Numbered from the stretch's first letter, positions 1 through 5,298 are shown. The stretch: 5,616 bases of DNA from an uncultured bacterium (GCA_903957405.1 CAJBPC010000029.1:1-5616), one strand, 5' to 3'. Numbers and translations are program-made. Notes: generated by a model not told the origin, from the sequence alone.

Positions 1-43
1 CCGGGAGGATGGTCAAAATACGGATTCCCTCCGAGAAAGACAT
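1..43 (-). CDS. Possible 5' end of a gene downstream of trpS (partial, tentative)
   Basis: An ATG at 43-41 on the minus strand lies 18 nt beyond the trpS stop and stays open to the window edge for 14 codons (begins MSFSEGIRIL). It could be a gene co-transcribed after trpS. No clear Shine-Dalgarno is visible, but such motifs are often missing in this phylum. The family cannot be recognised from this fragment. It is the alternative to the plus-strand reading that ends at 68. Confidence 0.25.
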   Translation of the reverse strand, partial: MSFSEGIRILTILP

Positions 44-68
44 GCTGTTGGAAGATAAAAATCAGTAA
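3..68 (+). CDS. Possible 3' end of an unidentified gene (partial, tentative)
   Basis: Reading from position 3, this frame is open from the window edge to a TAA at 66-68. It gives a short hydrophilic tail of about 21 residues ending in MLLEDKNQ. If real, the gene would converge on trpS and overlap its stop by 7 nt, a common arrangement. Nothing in so short a stretch identifies a family. The competing reading is a minus-strand gene starting at 43. Both cannot be coding, and the window does not decide between them. Confidence 0.28.
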   Translation, partial: GRMVKIRIPSEKDMLLEDKNQ

Positions 69-1066
69 TAGTCAAGTCCCATCACTTCCCGGGCAAGACG
101 CATGGTCTCCCGGGCACTCGCCCTTGCCTTTTCCGCTCCTATATCCATGACTTTTTTCAGATACGCATGGTCGGTCCGGATGGATTCGGCGCGCTGGCGA
201 ATGGGGGTGATGAAATGTACCATGTCCTCTGCGAGTTGTTTCTTCATGTCGCCGTAACGGATGCGGCATTCATCGTATGCGTCCTCGAAGAACTTCAGGT
301 TCTCCGCGGTTCCTACCAGCTGCATCAGCTGGAAGATGTTTACAATATAGTCAGGCCTGGGCGTGTTGGGTGCTGTCGGCCCGGCGTCGGTCTTGGCCTT
401 CATCACTTTCTTGCGGATCAAGTCATCGTCATCTGCCAGATAGATGGTGGCCAGCTGGTTCTCGCTCTTGCTCATCTTTCCCGTGCCGTCCAAACTGGGG
501 ACTTTCACCAATTCCTCTCCGAAGTTAAAGGCCTGTGGCTCCGGGAAGACTTCCCCATATCGGTGGTTGAAGCGGTTCGCGAATGTCCGGGCCATTTCGA
601 GGTGTTGCTCCTGATCCTTTCCGACAGGCACCAGGGATGCCCTGTGCAGGAGGATATCCGCTGCCTGAAGGACGGGATAGGTCAACAGGCCCGCATTGAT
701 GTTTTCCGGTTGCTGGCGCACTTTATCCTTGAACGTGGTGGTCTTTTCCAGCTCACCCTTGTAGGCCAGCATATTCAGATATAGATACAATTCCGTTGTC
801 TCGGGGACGTGGCTCTGACAGAAAAGCGCTACTTTTTCCGGGTCGAGTCCGCAGGCGATATTCTCTGCCAGCACGCGGTGCACATGCCCCTTAAGCTCCC
901 TGGTATCGGGATGGGTCGTCAGTGAATGCAGATCAGCCACCATGAAGTAGCAGGTGAATTGAGACTGCAATTTCACATAATTCCGGACCGCCCCGAAATA
1001 GTTCCCCAGGTGTAGGAAACCCGTGGGCCGGATACCGCTCATGACAATAGGATTCTTTCCGTTCAT
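62..1066 (-). CDS. trpS: Tryptophanyl-tRNA synthetase (TrpRS)
   Basis: This cytoplasmic class Ic synthetase activates tryptophan with ATP and charges tRNA-Trp. The 334-residue product matches the usual bacterial length of about 330. Its N-terminus reads MSGIRPTGFLHLGN (residues 9-22), the TrpRS form of the HIGH signature, with HLGN at 19-22. The tryptophan-pocket stretch VPVGKDQEQHLE spans 146-157, and the class I loop KMSKS is at 197-201, so both catalytic signatures are intact. The frame stays open upstream to 1195, but I chose the ATG at 1066. Homologues begin within a few residues of MSGIRPTG, and a TAnnTTTG box lies just 5' of this ATG, so a longer start would sit upstream of the likely transcription start. 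It is divergent from gatC. Family identity is certain; the exact start is well supported. Confidence 0.97.
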   Translation of the reverse strand: MNGKNPIVMSGIRPTGFLHLGNYFGAVRNYVKLQSQFTCYFMVADLHSLTTHPDTRELKGHVHRVLAENIACGLDPEKVALFCQSHVPETTELYLYLNMLAYKGELEKTTTFKDKVRQQPENINAGLLTYPVLQAADILLHRASLVPVGKDQEQHLEMARTFANRFNHRYGEVFPEPQAFNFGEELVKVPSLDGTGKMSKSENQLATIYLADDDDLIRKKVMKAKTDAGPTAPNTPRPDYIVNIFQLMQLVGTAENLKFFEDAYDECRIRYGDMKKQLAEDMVHFITPIRQRAESIRTDHAYLKKVMDIGAEKARASARETMRLAREVMGLDYY

Positions 1067-1073
1067 AGGACGG

Positions 1074-1081
1074 CAAAGATA
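1074..1081 (-). promoter_or_regulatory. Bacteroidota -7 box of the trpS promoter
   Basis: On the minus strand the sequence is TATCTTTG, a full match to the phylum consensus TAnnTTTG, followed by C as is common. It ends 7 nt before the trpS ATG, so the transcript would have almost no leader. No good TTTG -33 element is seen at the expected 19-21 nt upstream, which lowers confidence. Confidence 0.55.
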
Positions 1082-1230
1082 AGGTTTGCACAGAGGTATC
1101 GGCCATCCTGAGGCGGGTATTCCTGATTCGGACTTGTCCGCCCGCAGAACCGGAAAGTAGCCCGTGCTTGCCAGATGTCCCGCACACCGTTCCACTCATC
1201 AAAAATAACAGCCGATCGCGGTGATTCCGC

Positions 1231-1238
1231 TAATTTTG
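1231..1238 (+). promoter_or_regulatory. Bacteroidota -7 box of the gatC promoter
   Basis: TAATTTTG matches TAnnTTTG at every fixed position and is followed by C. It ends 17 nt before the gatC ATG at 1256, predicting a leader of roughly 10 nt. There is no recognisable TTTG -33 partner in the 25 nt upstream. The box supports starting gatC at 1256 rather than at the upstream in-frame ATG (1175). Confidence 0.5.
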
Positions 1239-1255
1239 CAGTACAACGGAAACAC

Positions 1256-1549
1256 ATGCAGGTCACGAATTCCATGGTAGACAAACTCGCGCATCTGGCA
1301 AAGCTCTACTTCTCGGAAACCGAGAAGGAAGAGATCCGTGAGGACTTGCAAAAGATGATCGCGTTTGTCGACCGCCTGAACCACCTCGACCTGGATGGAG
1401 TGCCGCCACTGACCCATATGAGCGGAGATGTGAATGTATGGAGGGACGACGAACTGAAAGGATCCGTCAGCCATGAAGAAGCCATGCAGAACGCACCCGA
1501 CGCAGCAAATGCGTTTTTCACCGTTCCGAAAGTCATCAGGAAGATCTGA
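1256..1549 (+). CDS. gatC: Aspartyl/glutamyl-tRNA amidotransferase subunit C
   Basis: GatC is the small scaffold subunit of the GatCAB amidotransferase. The complex converts Glu-tRNA-Gln and/or Asp-tRNA-Asn to the correctly amidated species in the cytoplasm. The 97-residue product has the family pattern throughout. An N-terminal helix reads VDKLAHLAKLYFSETEKEEI (about 8-27), then comes DLDGVPPLTHMS near the middle, then NAPDAANAFFTVPKVI at the C-terminus. Length is normal for GatC. ATG 1256 is preferred because it lies just behind a -7 box; ATG 1274 (MVDKLAHL) is a possible shorter start. gatA and gatB are not in this window, as is common when the subunits are scattered. The next gene begins 57 nt downstream on the same strand and may be co-transcribed. 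Confidence 0.95.
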   Translation: MQVTNSMVDKLAHLAKLYFSETEKEEIREDLQKMIAFVDRLNHLDLDGVPPLTHMSGDVNVWRDDELKGSVSHEEAMQNAPDAANAFFTVPKVIRKI

Positions 1550-1606
1550 CGAAGAACACCATTTCTCACATTGCCGGTGAACACATCGGCGCCAATAAAA
1601 AAGATC

Positions 1607-2311
1607 ATGCATCCGGTCATACATCTTCAGGACATCCGAAAGTGTTACTACATGGGAAAGCAGGAGCTGGAGGTCCTGAAAGGCATCACGTTGGATATCA
1701 ATCGCAACGAGTATGTTGCGCTGATGGGGCCTTCCGGATCCGGCAAAAGCACGTTGATGAACATCCTCGGATGCCTCGACTCCCCCACTTCCGGGACATA
1801 CATCCTCAACGGCAACGATGTGAGCACGATGCATGACAACCAGCTGGCCGACATCCGAAACAGAGAGATCGGTTTCGTATTCCAGCAGTTCAACCTCCTG
1901 CCCAGGCTCACGGCCATGGAGAACGTAGCCCTACCGCTGGTATATGCCGGGATCCCGAAAAAACAAAGAACGGAGATGGCGATGGAAGTGCTCCGGAAGG
2001 TCGACCTGACAGACCGAAGCCACCACCGGCCAAACGAGATGTCTGGTGGACAATGTCAGCGCGTAGCCATCGCCAGGGCCCTGGTGAATAACCCATCCAT
2101 GATCCTGGCCGATGAACCGACCGGTAACCTCGACTCCAAAACCTCCCATGAGATCATGGAGATATTCAACAAGATCCATGCGGATGGAAACTCCGTCGTG
2201 CTCGTGACTCACGAAGAGGATATCTCCCGCTTCGCTCACCGTGTGATCCGTCTAAAAGACGGCCTGCTCGAAAGCGACCGGCTTAACCCGAAGGAATCGA
2301 TGACCGTCTGA
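1607..2311 (+). CDS. ABC transporter ATP-binding protein, MacB/LolD class
   Basis: This is a nucleotide-binding subunit of 234 residues that would power a MacB-like or FtsX-like permease at the inner membrane. All ATPase elements are in order: Walker A GPSGSGKST (41-49), Q-loop around Q93 in FVFQQFNLLP, signature SGGQ (146-149), Walker B ILADEP with catalytic Glu170, D-loop NLD (174-176) and switch His202 in VTHEED. The phrase YILNGNDVS and the stretch MENVALPLVYAGIP are typical of the MacB-type export class rather than of importers. The residue after SGGQ is Cys150, where Arg or Gln is usual. The frame extends to a TTG at 1571, but homologues start near IHLQDI, so the ATG at 1607 is used. 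No permease gene adjoins it, so the substrate cannot be inferred. It probably shares a transcript with gatC. Confidence 0.9.
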   Translation: MHPVIHLQDIRKCYYMGKQELEVLKGITLDINRNEYVALMGPSGSGKSTLMNILGCLDSPTSGTYILNGNDVSTMHDNQLADIRNREIGFVFQQFNLLPRLTAMENVALPLVYAGIPKKQRTEMAMEVLRKVDLTDRSHHRPNEMSGGQCQRVAIARALVNNPSMILADEPTGNLDSKTSHEIMEIFNKIHADGNSVVLVTHEEDISRFAHRVIRLKDGLLESDRLNPKESMTV

Positions 2312-2324
2312 TCCGGTCTTGTTT
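2302..2324 (+). terminator. Weak candidate terminator at the end of the ABC ATPase gene
   Basis: GACCG (2302-2306) and CGGTC (2314-2318) can form a 5-bp stem with a 7-nt loop, followed by TTGTTT. The stem is short, overlaps the stop codon, and the T-tract is interrupted, so termination would be inefficient at best. Confidence 0.25.
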
Positions 2325-2363
2325 AAAGATATCATGACCAGACATCCTCCCATGGCATGAACC

Positions 2364-2380
2364 TGAACGTTCATTTGAAC
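2364..2380. repeat. Nested palindrome upstream of the adenosyltransferase gene
   Basis: TGAACGTTCA (2364-2373) is a perfect 10-bp palindrome. Its right half GTTCA also pairs with TGAAC (2376-2380) across a TT spacer, so three TGAAC half-sites in alternating orientation lie within 17 bp. It sits about 30-46 bp before the ATG at 2410, a plausible place for an operator. No regulator is known from the window, and chance cannot be excluded. Confidence 0.35.
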
Positions 2381-2409
2381 AATTCCGCCGCTTTGGGTTT
2401 ATATGCTGT

Positions 2410-2970
2410 ATGTCATTCAAGATCTACACGAAAACTGGCGATAAGGGTTCCACCAGTTTAATTGGCGGGACCAAAGTCCCTAAATCCCATCTGCGCATTG
2501 AAGCTTACGGCACAGTCGACGAACTGAACAGCCATATCGGCCTTTGCCGCGATCTGCTGGAAGATGAAAAGAGCCGGGAGATACTCCTGGAGGTCCAGGA
2601 CAGGCTTTTCACGATCGGCTCGTCCCTCGCTTGCGACCCCATCAAAGAACCGGGGATGCGGCTTCCGGACCTAAAGGAAGCGGATATAAAACTCCTGGAG
2701 GATGAGGTGGACCGCATGAGCGAAGTGACACCGCCGATGCGGTCATTCATACTGCCTGGCGGGCACACGACGGTATCCTCTCTGCATATCGCACGCTGCG
2801 TGTGCCGCAGGGCAGAGCGCTGCTGTGTCCGGCTTGAACTGGAAAGCATGGAAGTGGATGCCATCCTGCTGAAATACCTGAACCGGTTGAGTGATTACCT
2901 GTTCGTATTGTCGAGATACGCCACCTGCCTGTTGAAGGCGGAGGAGATCGCCTGGAAGCCCCGGGTTTGA
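2410..2970 (+). CDS. pduO: ATP:cob(I)alamin adenosyltransferase, PduO type
   Basis: This enzyme transfers the adenosyl group of ATP to cob(I)alamin to make adenosylcobalamin, the coenzyme of methylmalonyl-CoA mutase and other radical isomerases. It is a cytoplasmic trimer in characterised members. The 186-residue product has the normal length and the expected blocks. The ATP-binding N-terminus is YTKTGDKGSTSL (6-17), followed by EAYGTVDELNSHIG (31-44, with Asp37). FILPGG spans 113-118, with Phe113 aligning by motif with the phenylalanine that displaces the lower axial ligand. CRRAER is at 132-137 and YLNRLSDYLFVLSRY near the C-terminus. The ATG at 2410 gives an intact N-terminal motif only a few residues in. 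It lies 98 bp after the ABC ATPase gene. No cobalamin biosynthesis gene adjoins it, so a salvage role is likely. The family goes under several symbols (pduO, cobO, MMAB). Confidence 0.94.
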   Translation: MSFKIYTKTGDKGSTSLIGGTKVPKSHLRIEAYGTVDELNSHIGLCRDLLEDEKSREILLEVQDRLFTIGSSLACDPIKEPGMRLPDLKEADIKLLEDEVDRMSEVTPPMRSFILPGGHTTVSSLHIARCVCRRAERCCVRLELESMEVDAILLKYLNRLSDYLFVLSRYATCLLKAEEIAWKPRV

Positions 2971-3072
2971 CGATGTGATCGGCCGCGAGGGCAGGGCCAG
3001 CGGGACGTATCCCCGATCGAGGCTCCTCATTGTGCGGCCACGGGCAACAGAGGTGATCGGCGGATGCGGATC
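2971..3072. other. Short convergent intergenic region without clear features
   Basis: These 102 bp separate two converging stops (pduO and lolD). I see no hairpin followed by a T-tract in either direction, and no small gene that I can support. GGCCGC (2981-2986) and GCGGCC (3034-3039) are complementary but 47 nt apart. GTGATCGGC occurs at 2975-2983 and again at 3053-3061. Both may be chance. Confidence 0.5.
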
Positions 3073-3738
3073 CTACATGCCATCTTGTTCCTGTATCCGG
3101 CCGTCTTTCATGTGCAGCACCCTGTCGCTCATCTCCGCGAGTTCTTCATTATGCGTGACGATGAGGAAGGTTTGTCCGAATTCTTCTCGCAGCCGGAAGA
3201 ACAGCTGATGGAGTTCTTTGGCATTGGCAGAGTCGAGGTTGCCGGTGGGTTCGTCGGCGAAAATGATCTCCGGTTGGTTGATCAATGCCCGGGCTACCGC
3301 GACGCGTTGTTGCTCACCGCCGGAAAGCGCAGCGGGTTTGTTATCCATCCGGTGCGACAATCCCAGCATCTCCAGGAGTGACTTTGCCCTTTTACCGACT
3401 TCGCTTTCCGGATTTTTAGCTATCCAGCCGGGGATGCATACATTCTCCAGGGCCGTGAACTCCGGCAAAAGGTGATGGAACTGGAATACAAAACCGGCAT
3501 GCAGATTTCTGAAGGCCGCGAGTTTCTTGCCCCGCAATTGGTCGATGCGCTGTTCTCCGAGCCAGATCTCCCCTCCGTCGGCATGATCGAGCGTACCCAG
3601 GATATGCAACAGGGTACTCTTCCCGGCGCCGGAAGATCCCGCGATGGTGACGATCTCTCCCCTTTCCATGCGGAGGTCGACCCCTTTCAGTACCTGAACG
3701 CTTCCGTAAGATTTTATTATGTCTTTTGCAACCAACAT
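3073..3738 (-). CDS. lolD: Lipoprotein-releasing system ATP-binding protein LolD
   Basis: LolD is the ATPase of the LolCDE inner-membrane complex, which extracts lipoproteins bound for the outer membrane. The 221-residue product carries Walker A GSSGAGKST (34-42), signature LSGGEQQR (138-145), Walker B IIFADEP with Glu163, D-loop NLD (167-169) and switch His196 in VTHNEE. What separates it from other members of the class is FQFHHLLPEFTALENV (85-100), which closely follows the Lol-specific Q-loop segment known from E. coli LolD that contacts the coupling helices of LolC/LolE. Length is normal. The ATG at 3738 puts LVAKDIIKSYG at the very N-terminus, as in homologues. No lolC/lolE-like permease is present here, so the partner must be encoded elsewhere. 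It converges on pduO and diverges from the DUF2795 gene. Confidence 0.92.
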   Translation of the reverse strand: MLVAKDIIKSYGSVQVLKGVDLRMERGEIVTIAGSSGAGKSTLLHILGTLDHADGGEIWLGEQRIDQLRGKKLAAFRNLHAGFVFQFHHLLPEFTALENVCIPGWIAKNPESEVGKRAKSLLEMLGLSHRMDNKPAALSGGEQQRVAVARALINQPEIIFADEPTGNLDSANAKELHQLFFRLREEFGQTFLIVTHNEELAEMSDRVLHMKDGRIQEQDGM

Positions 3739-3762
3739 GCACTATATTTTGTCATAAAGAGT

Positions 3763-3794
3763 TGAAATTAGGCATTGTGCCCATGATTGACAAA
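3763..3794 (-). promoter_or_regulatory. Candidate lolD promoter
   Basis: On the minus strand a TTTG (3794-3791) is followed after exactly 20 nt by TAATTTCA (3770-3763). The spacing is right for a Bacteroidota promoter. The -7 element keeps TA and TT but misses the last two consensus positions. It would give a leader of about 20 nt before the lolD ATG. Confidence 0.35.
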
Positions 3795-3822
3795 CTGCAT
3801 ACGCCATCCTAAAGCATGCAGT
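3794..3822. repeat. Interrupted inverted repeat between lolD and the DUF2795 gene
   Basis: ACTGCAT (3794-3800) and ATGCAGT (3816-3822) are perfect 7-bp inverted arms with a 15-nt spacer. They lie between two divergent promoters, and the left arm touches the candidate lolD -33 element. This could be an operator, or chance. An 8-bp palindrome ATCATGAT (3826-3833) follows closely. Confidence 0.3.
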
Positions 3823-3846
3823 GTTATCATGATGGGTATAAACGGA

Positions 3847-3877
3847 TTTGGATATTTCCACCTAACATTTACTTTTG
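3847..3877 (+). promoter_or_regulatory. Strong Bacteroidota promoter of the DUF2795 gene
   Basis: TTTG at 3847-3850 and TACTTTTG at 3870-3877 match the -33 and -7 consensus elements (TTTG and TAnnTTTG) with a 19-nt spacer, and the -7 box is followed by C. This is the best promoter in the window. Transcription would start near 3882-3884, leaving a leader of about 20 nt that contains the Shine-Dalgarno. Confidence 0.75.
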
Positions 3878-3890
3878 CGGAAAATCAAAA

Positions 3891-3897
3891 AGGAGGT
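3891..3897 (+). promoter_or_regulatory. Strong Shine-Dalgarno deciding the DUF2795 start
   Basis: AGGAGGT, a perfect anti-16S complement, ends 5 nt before the ATG at 3903. It fixes that ATG as the start rather than the in-frame ATG at 3816, which would also lie upstream of the promoter. Such a motif is unusual here, since the other genes in the window show none. Confidence 0.7.
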
Positions 3898-3902
3898 CAC
3901 AG

Positions 3903-4124
3903 ATGTTTTGGACACTTGAACTAGCATCCTACCTGGAAGATGCACCATGGCCAGCCACCAAGGACGAGCTCATCGACTATGGTATCCGGAGCGGTGCACC
4001 CATCGAAGTGATCGAGAACCTCCAGGAGCTGGACGATGAAGGTGAGATCTATGAGGGTATAGATGACATATGGCCTGACTATCCCAGCCAGGAGGACTTC
4101 TTCTTCAATGAAGACGAGTACTGA
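3903..4124 (+). CDS. Small acidic DUF2795 protein
   Basis: This 73-residue soluble protein of unknown function matches the DUF2795 pattern. An N-terminal helix region (FWTLELASYLEDAPWPATKD) is followed by DELIDYGIRSGAPIEVIENL (21-40), then an acidic tail ending in DFFFNEDEY. I count 22 Asp/Glu against one Lys and one Arg, a net charge near -20. There is no signal peptide or membrane segment and no cysteine. Very similar short proteins ending in FFFNEDEY are, as far as I recall, widespread in Bacteroidota. The gene stands alone, with a consensus promoter, a strong Shine-Dalgarno and its own terminator, which suggests abundant, independent expression. The charge might suggest a nucleic-acid mimic or a partner of a basic protein, but that is speculation. 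Confidence 0.88.
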   Translation: MFWTLELASYLEDAPWPATKDELIDYGIRSGAPIEVIENLQELDDEGEIYEGIDDIWPDYPSQEDFFFNEDEY

Positions 4125-4146
4125 CGCTGCACGTCAAAGAAAATTG

Positions 4147-4172
4147 AAACCGCCAGATGGCGGTTTTTTTTT
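4147..4172 (+). terminator. Intrinsic terminator after the DUF2795 gene, possibly bidirectional
   Basis: AAACCGCC (4147-4154) and GGCGGTTT (4159-4166) form a perfect 8-bp stem with an AGAT loop, running into nine consecutive T (4164-4172). It starts 22 nt after the DUF2795 stop. Read on the minus strand, the same stem lies 13 nt past the semiSWEET stop and is followed by a T-rich but interrupted tract, so it probably serves both converging genes. Confidence 0.88.
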
Positions 4173-4185
4173 GTTCCAGCGCGGA

Positions 4186-4458
4186 TCAATCCCTCTTCCG
4201 GAAGGAAAATTTGAACCAAACCATCAGCAACGACAGTCCCATGATGATGGAATTGGCGATGATGATGGCAAAATCATCCTTCACGATCCCATAGACCAGC
4301 CAGGTGGAAACGTTCGCCAGGAGGATGGCGATCATCCAGGAGGAGAGGTCTCCTACGGATTTCGTCGTCCAGGCTTTATAAACCTGCGGCAGAAATGTGA
4401 TGGAGGAAAGGAAAGCCCCGAAGAGCCCGAGATAGTCGATCCATTGAAAGTTGCTCAT
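4186..4458 (-). CDS. SemiSWEET/PQ-loop family small membrane transporter
   Basis: This is a 90-residue integral membrane protein with three predicted helices (about 8-27, 40-58 and 63-83), the size and topology of a bacterial semiSWEET half-transporter. These proteins dimerise to carry sugars or related small solutes across the inner membrane. The first helix contains the PQ-loop signature FLPQVYKAWTTKS with Pro24-Gln25. Trp53 in helix 2 and Asn69 in helix 3 have the 16-residue spacing of the substrate-pocket Trp/Asn pair described in semiSWEET structures. The C-terminus is short and basic (FRKRD), fitting a cytosolic end. Its ATG lies 4 nt after the fabI stop, so translation is probably coupled to fabI. 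The real substrate is unknown; some relatives of this size have no demonstrated sugar transport. Confidence 0.88.
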   Translation of the reverse strand: MSNFQWIDYLGLFGAFLSSITFLPQVYKAWTTKSVGDLSSWMIAILLANVSTWLVYGIVKDDFAIIIANSIIMGLSLLMVWFKFSFRKRD

Positions 4459-4462
4459 GGGG

Positions 4463-5275
4463 TTATTTTTCCATTTGTTCTATGACGGCCTGTGTGACGC
4501 CGGTGTAGGAGAATCCTCCGTCGTGGAATAGATTTTGCATGGTGACCATGCGGGACAGGTCGGAGAACATCGACACGCAATATCTTGCGCAGTCATCTGC
4601 CGAGGCGTTCCCCAGCGGGCTCATTTTTTCTGCATAGCTGATGAATCCGTCGAAACCCTTGACACCACTGCCGGCGGTTGTGCGGGTGGGAGATTGGGAG
4701 ATGGTGTTCACACGTACTTTTTTCCGGACACCATAGTGGTAACCGAAGCTGCGGGTCACACTCTCCAGCAGTGCCTTCGCATCCGCCATTTCGTTGTAGT
4801 CGGGGAATACCCGCTGTGCCGCGATATAGGTGAGGGCCACCACACTGCCCCAGTCGTTGATCGCATCCATGTCCCAGGCAGTGCGCAGGACGCGGTGCAG
4901 CGACATCGCGGATATGTCAAGGGTTCTCTGATTGAAGCCGTAATCCATCTCCGTATAATGCTTTCCCTTGCGGACGTTGAGGCTCATGCCGATGGAGTGC
5001 AGCACGAAATCGACGCGGCCGCCGAAATGATCCATGCTGCCCTGGAATAACTTCTTCAGATCGTCCATATTCACCACATCCGCTCCAATCACCGGTGCAC
5101 CGATCTCCTCTGCGAGCTTGTTTATCTCCCCCATGCGCAGGGCCACCGGCGCATTGGTCAGCACAAGCTGAGCACCTTCGGCATGGCATTGCTGTGCCGT
5201 CTTCCAGGCAATGGATTTTTCGTCAAGCGCACCGAAGATGATCCCTTTCTTCCCTTTAAGTAACTGATTGGACAT
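4463..5275 (-). CDS. fabI: Enoyl-[acyl-carrier-protein] reductase (NADH), FabI
   Basis: FabI reduces trans-2-enoyl-ACP, the last step of each elongation round in type II fatty-acid synthesis, in the cytoplasm. The 270-residue product is a complete short-chain dehydrogenase-like protein. A cofactor-binding N-terminus reads IIFGALDEKSIAWKTA (12-27), and HSIGM follows at 93-97. The catalytic region LTYIAAQRVFPDYNEMADAK (148-167) has Tyr150, Tyr160 and Lys167 in the spacing of E. coli Tyr146, Tyr156 and Lys163. The substrate-loop region SQSPTRTTAGSG follows, then the C-terminal FHDGGFSYTG. The LNVRKGKHYTE segment is typical of the version found in Bacteroidota. Start ATG 5275 gives a normal N-terminus (MSNQLLKGKKG). 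It lies 116 nt after recN and 4 nt before the semiSWEET gene, suggesting a fabI-semiSWEET transcript. FabI is the target of triclosan and isoniazid-type inhibitors in other bacteria. Confidence 0.97.
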   Translation of the reverse strand: MSNQLLKGKKGIIFGALDEKSIAWKTAQQCHAEGAQLVLTNAPVALRMGEINKLAEEIGAPVIGADVVNMDDLKKLFQGSMDHFGGRVDFVLHSIGMSLNVRKGKHYTEMDYGFNQRTLDISAMSLHRVLRTAWDMDAINDWGSVVALTYIAAQRVFPDYNEMADAKALLESVTRSFGYHYGVRKKVRVNTISQSPTRTTAGSGVKGFDGFISYAEKMSPLGNASADDCARYCVSMFSDLSRMVTMQNLFHDGGFSYTGVTQAVIEQMEK

Positions 5276-5290
5276 ATAAATCGTTTGGTG

Positions 5291-5298
5291 TAAAAATA
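5291..5298 (-). promoter_or_regulatory. Weak candidate -7 box for fabI
   Basis: On the minus strand TATTTTTA matches TAnnTTTG except for the last base, and it lies 15 nt before the fabI ATG. There is no clear TTTG at 19-21 nt upstream; one TTTG is present but only 11 nt away. fabI may therefore also be read from upstream recN transcription. No intrinsic terminator is visible between the two genes. Confidence 0.25.

Noticed and set aside
167..784. Plus-strand open frame of 205 codons opposite trpS
   Set aside because: It lies entirely antisense to a clearly conserved synthetase, has no recognisable motif, and is explained by the codon composition of trpS.
1067..1195. N-terminal extension of trpS by 43 codons
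   Set aside because: The extension would place the start upstream of the -7 box, adds residues absent from the family, and is needless because the ATG at 1066 gives the normal length.
1571..1606. TTG start for the MacB-like ATPase
   Set aside because: It adds 12 residues without family support, while the ATG at 1607 fits the usual N-terminus.
1199..1834. Minus-strand open frame of 211 codons across gatC and the start of the ABC ATPase gene
   Set aside because: It is antisense to two conserved genes and its translation resembles no family; treated as a shadow frame.
2312..2409. Cobalamin riboswitch upstream of the adenosyltransferase gene
   Set aside because: Only 98 bp are available, and I could not recognise a B12-box-like element or the multi-helix layout.
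2975..3061. Inverted GGCCGC/GCGGCC and direct repeat GTGATCGGC between pduO and lolD
   Set aside because: The arms are short and far apart with no T-tract, and the repeat is only 9 bp; most likely chance in G+C-rich sequence.
3816..3902. Longer start for the DUF2795 gene
   Set aside because: This ATG lies upstream of the consensus promoter, and the strong Shine-Dalgarno at 3891-3897 points to the ATG at 3903.
4535..5050. Plus-strand open frame of 171 codons opposite fabI
   Set aside because: Antisense shadow of a highly conserved gene, with no promoter or family motif.
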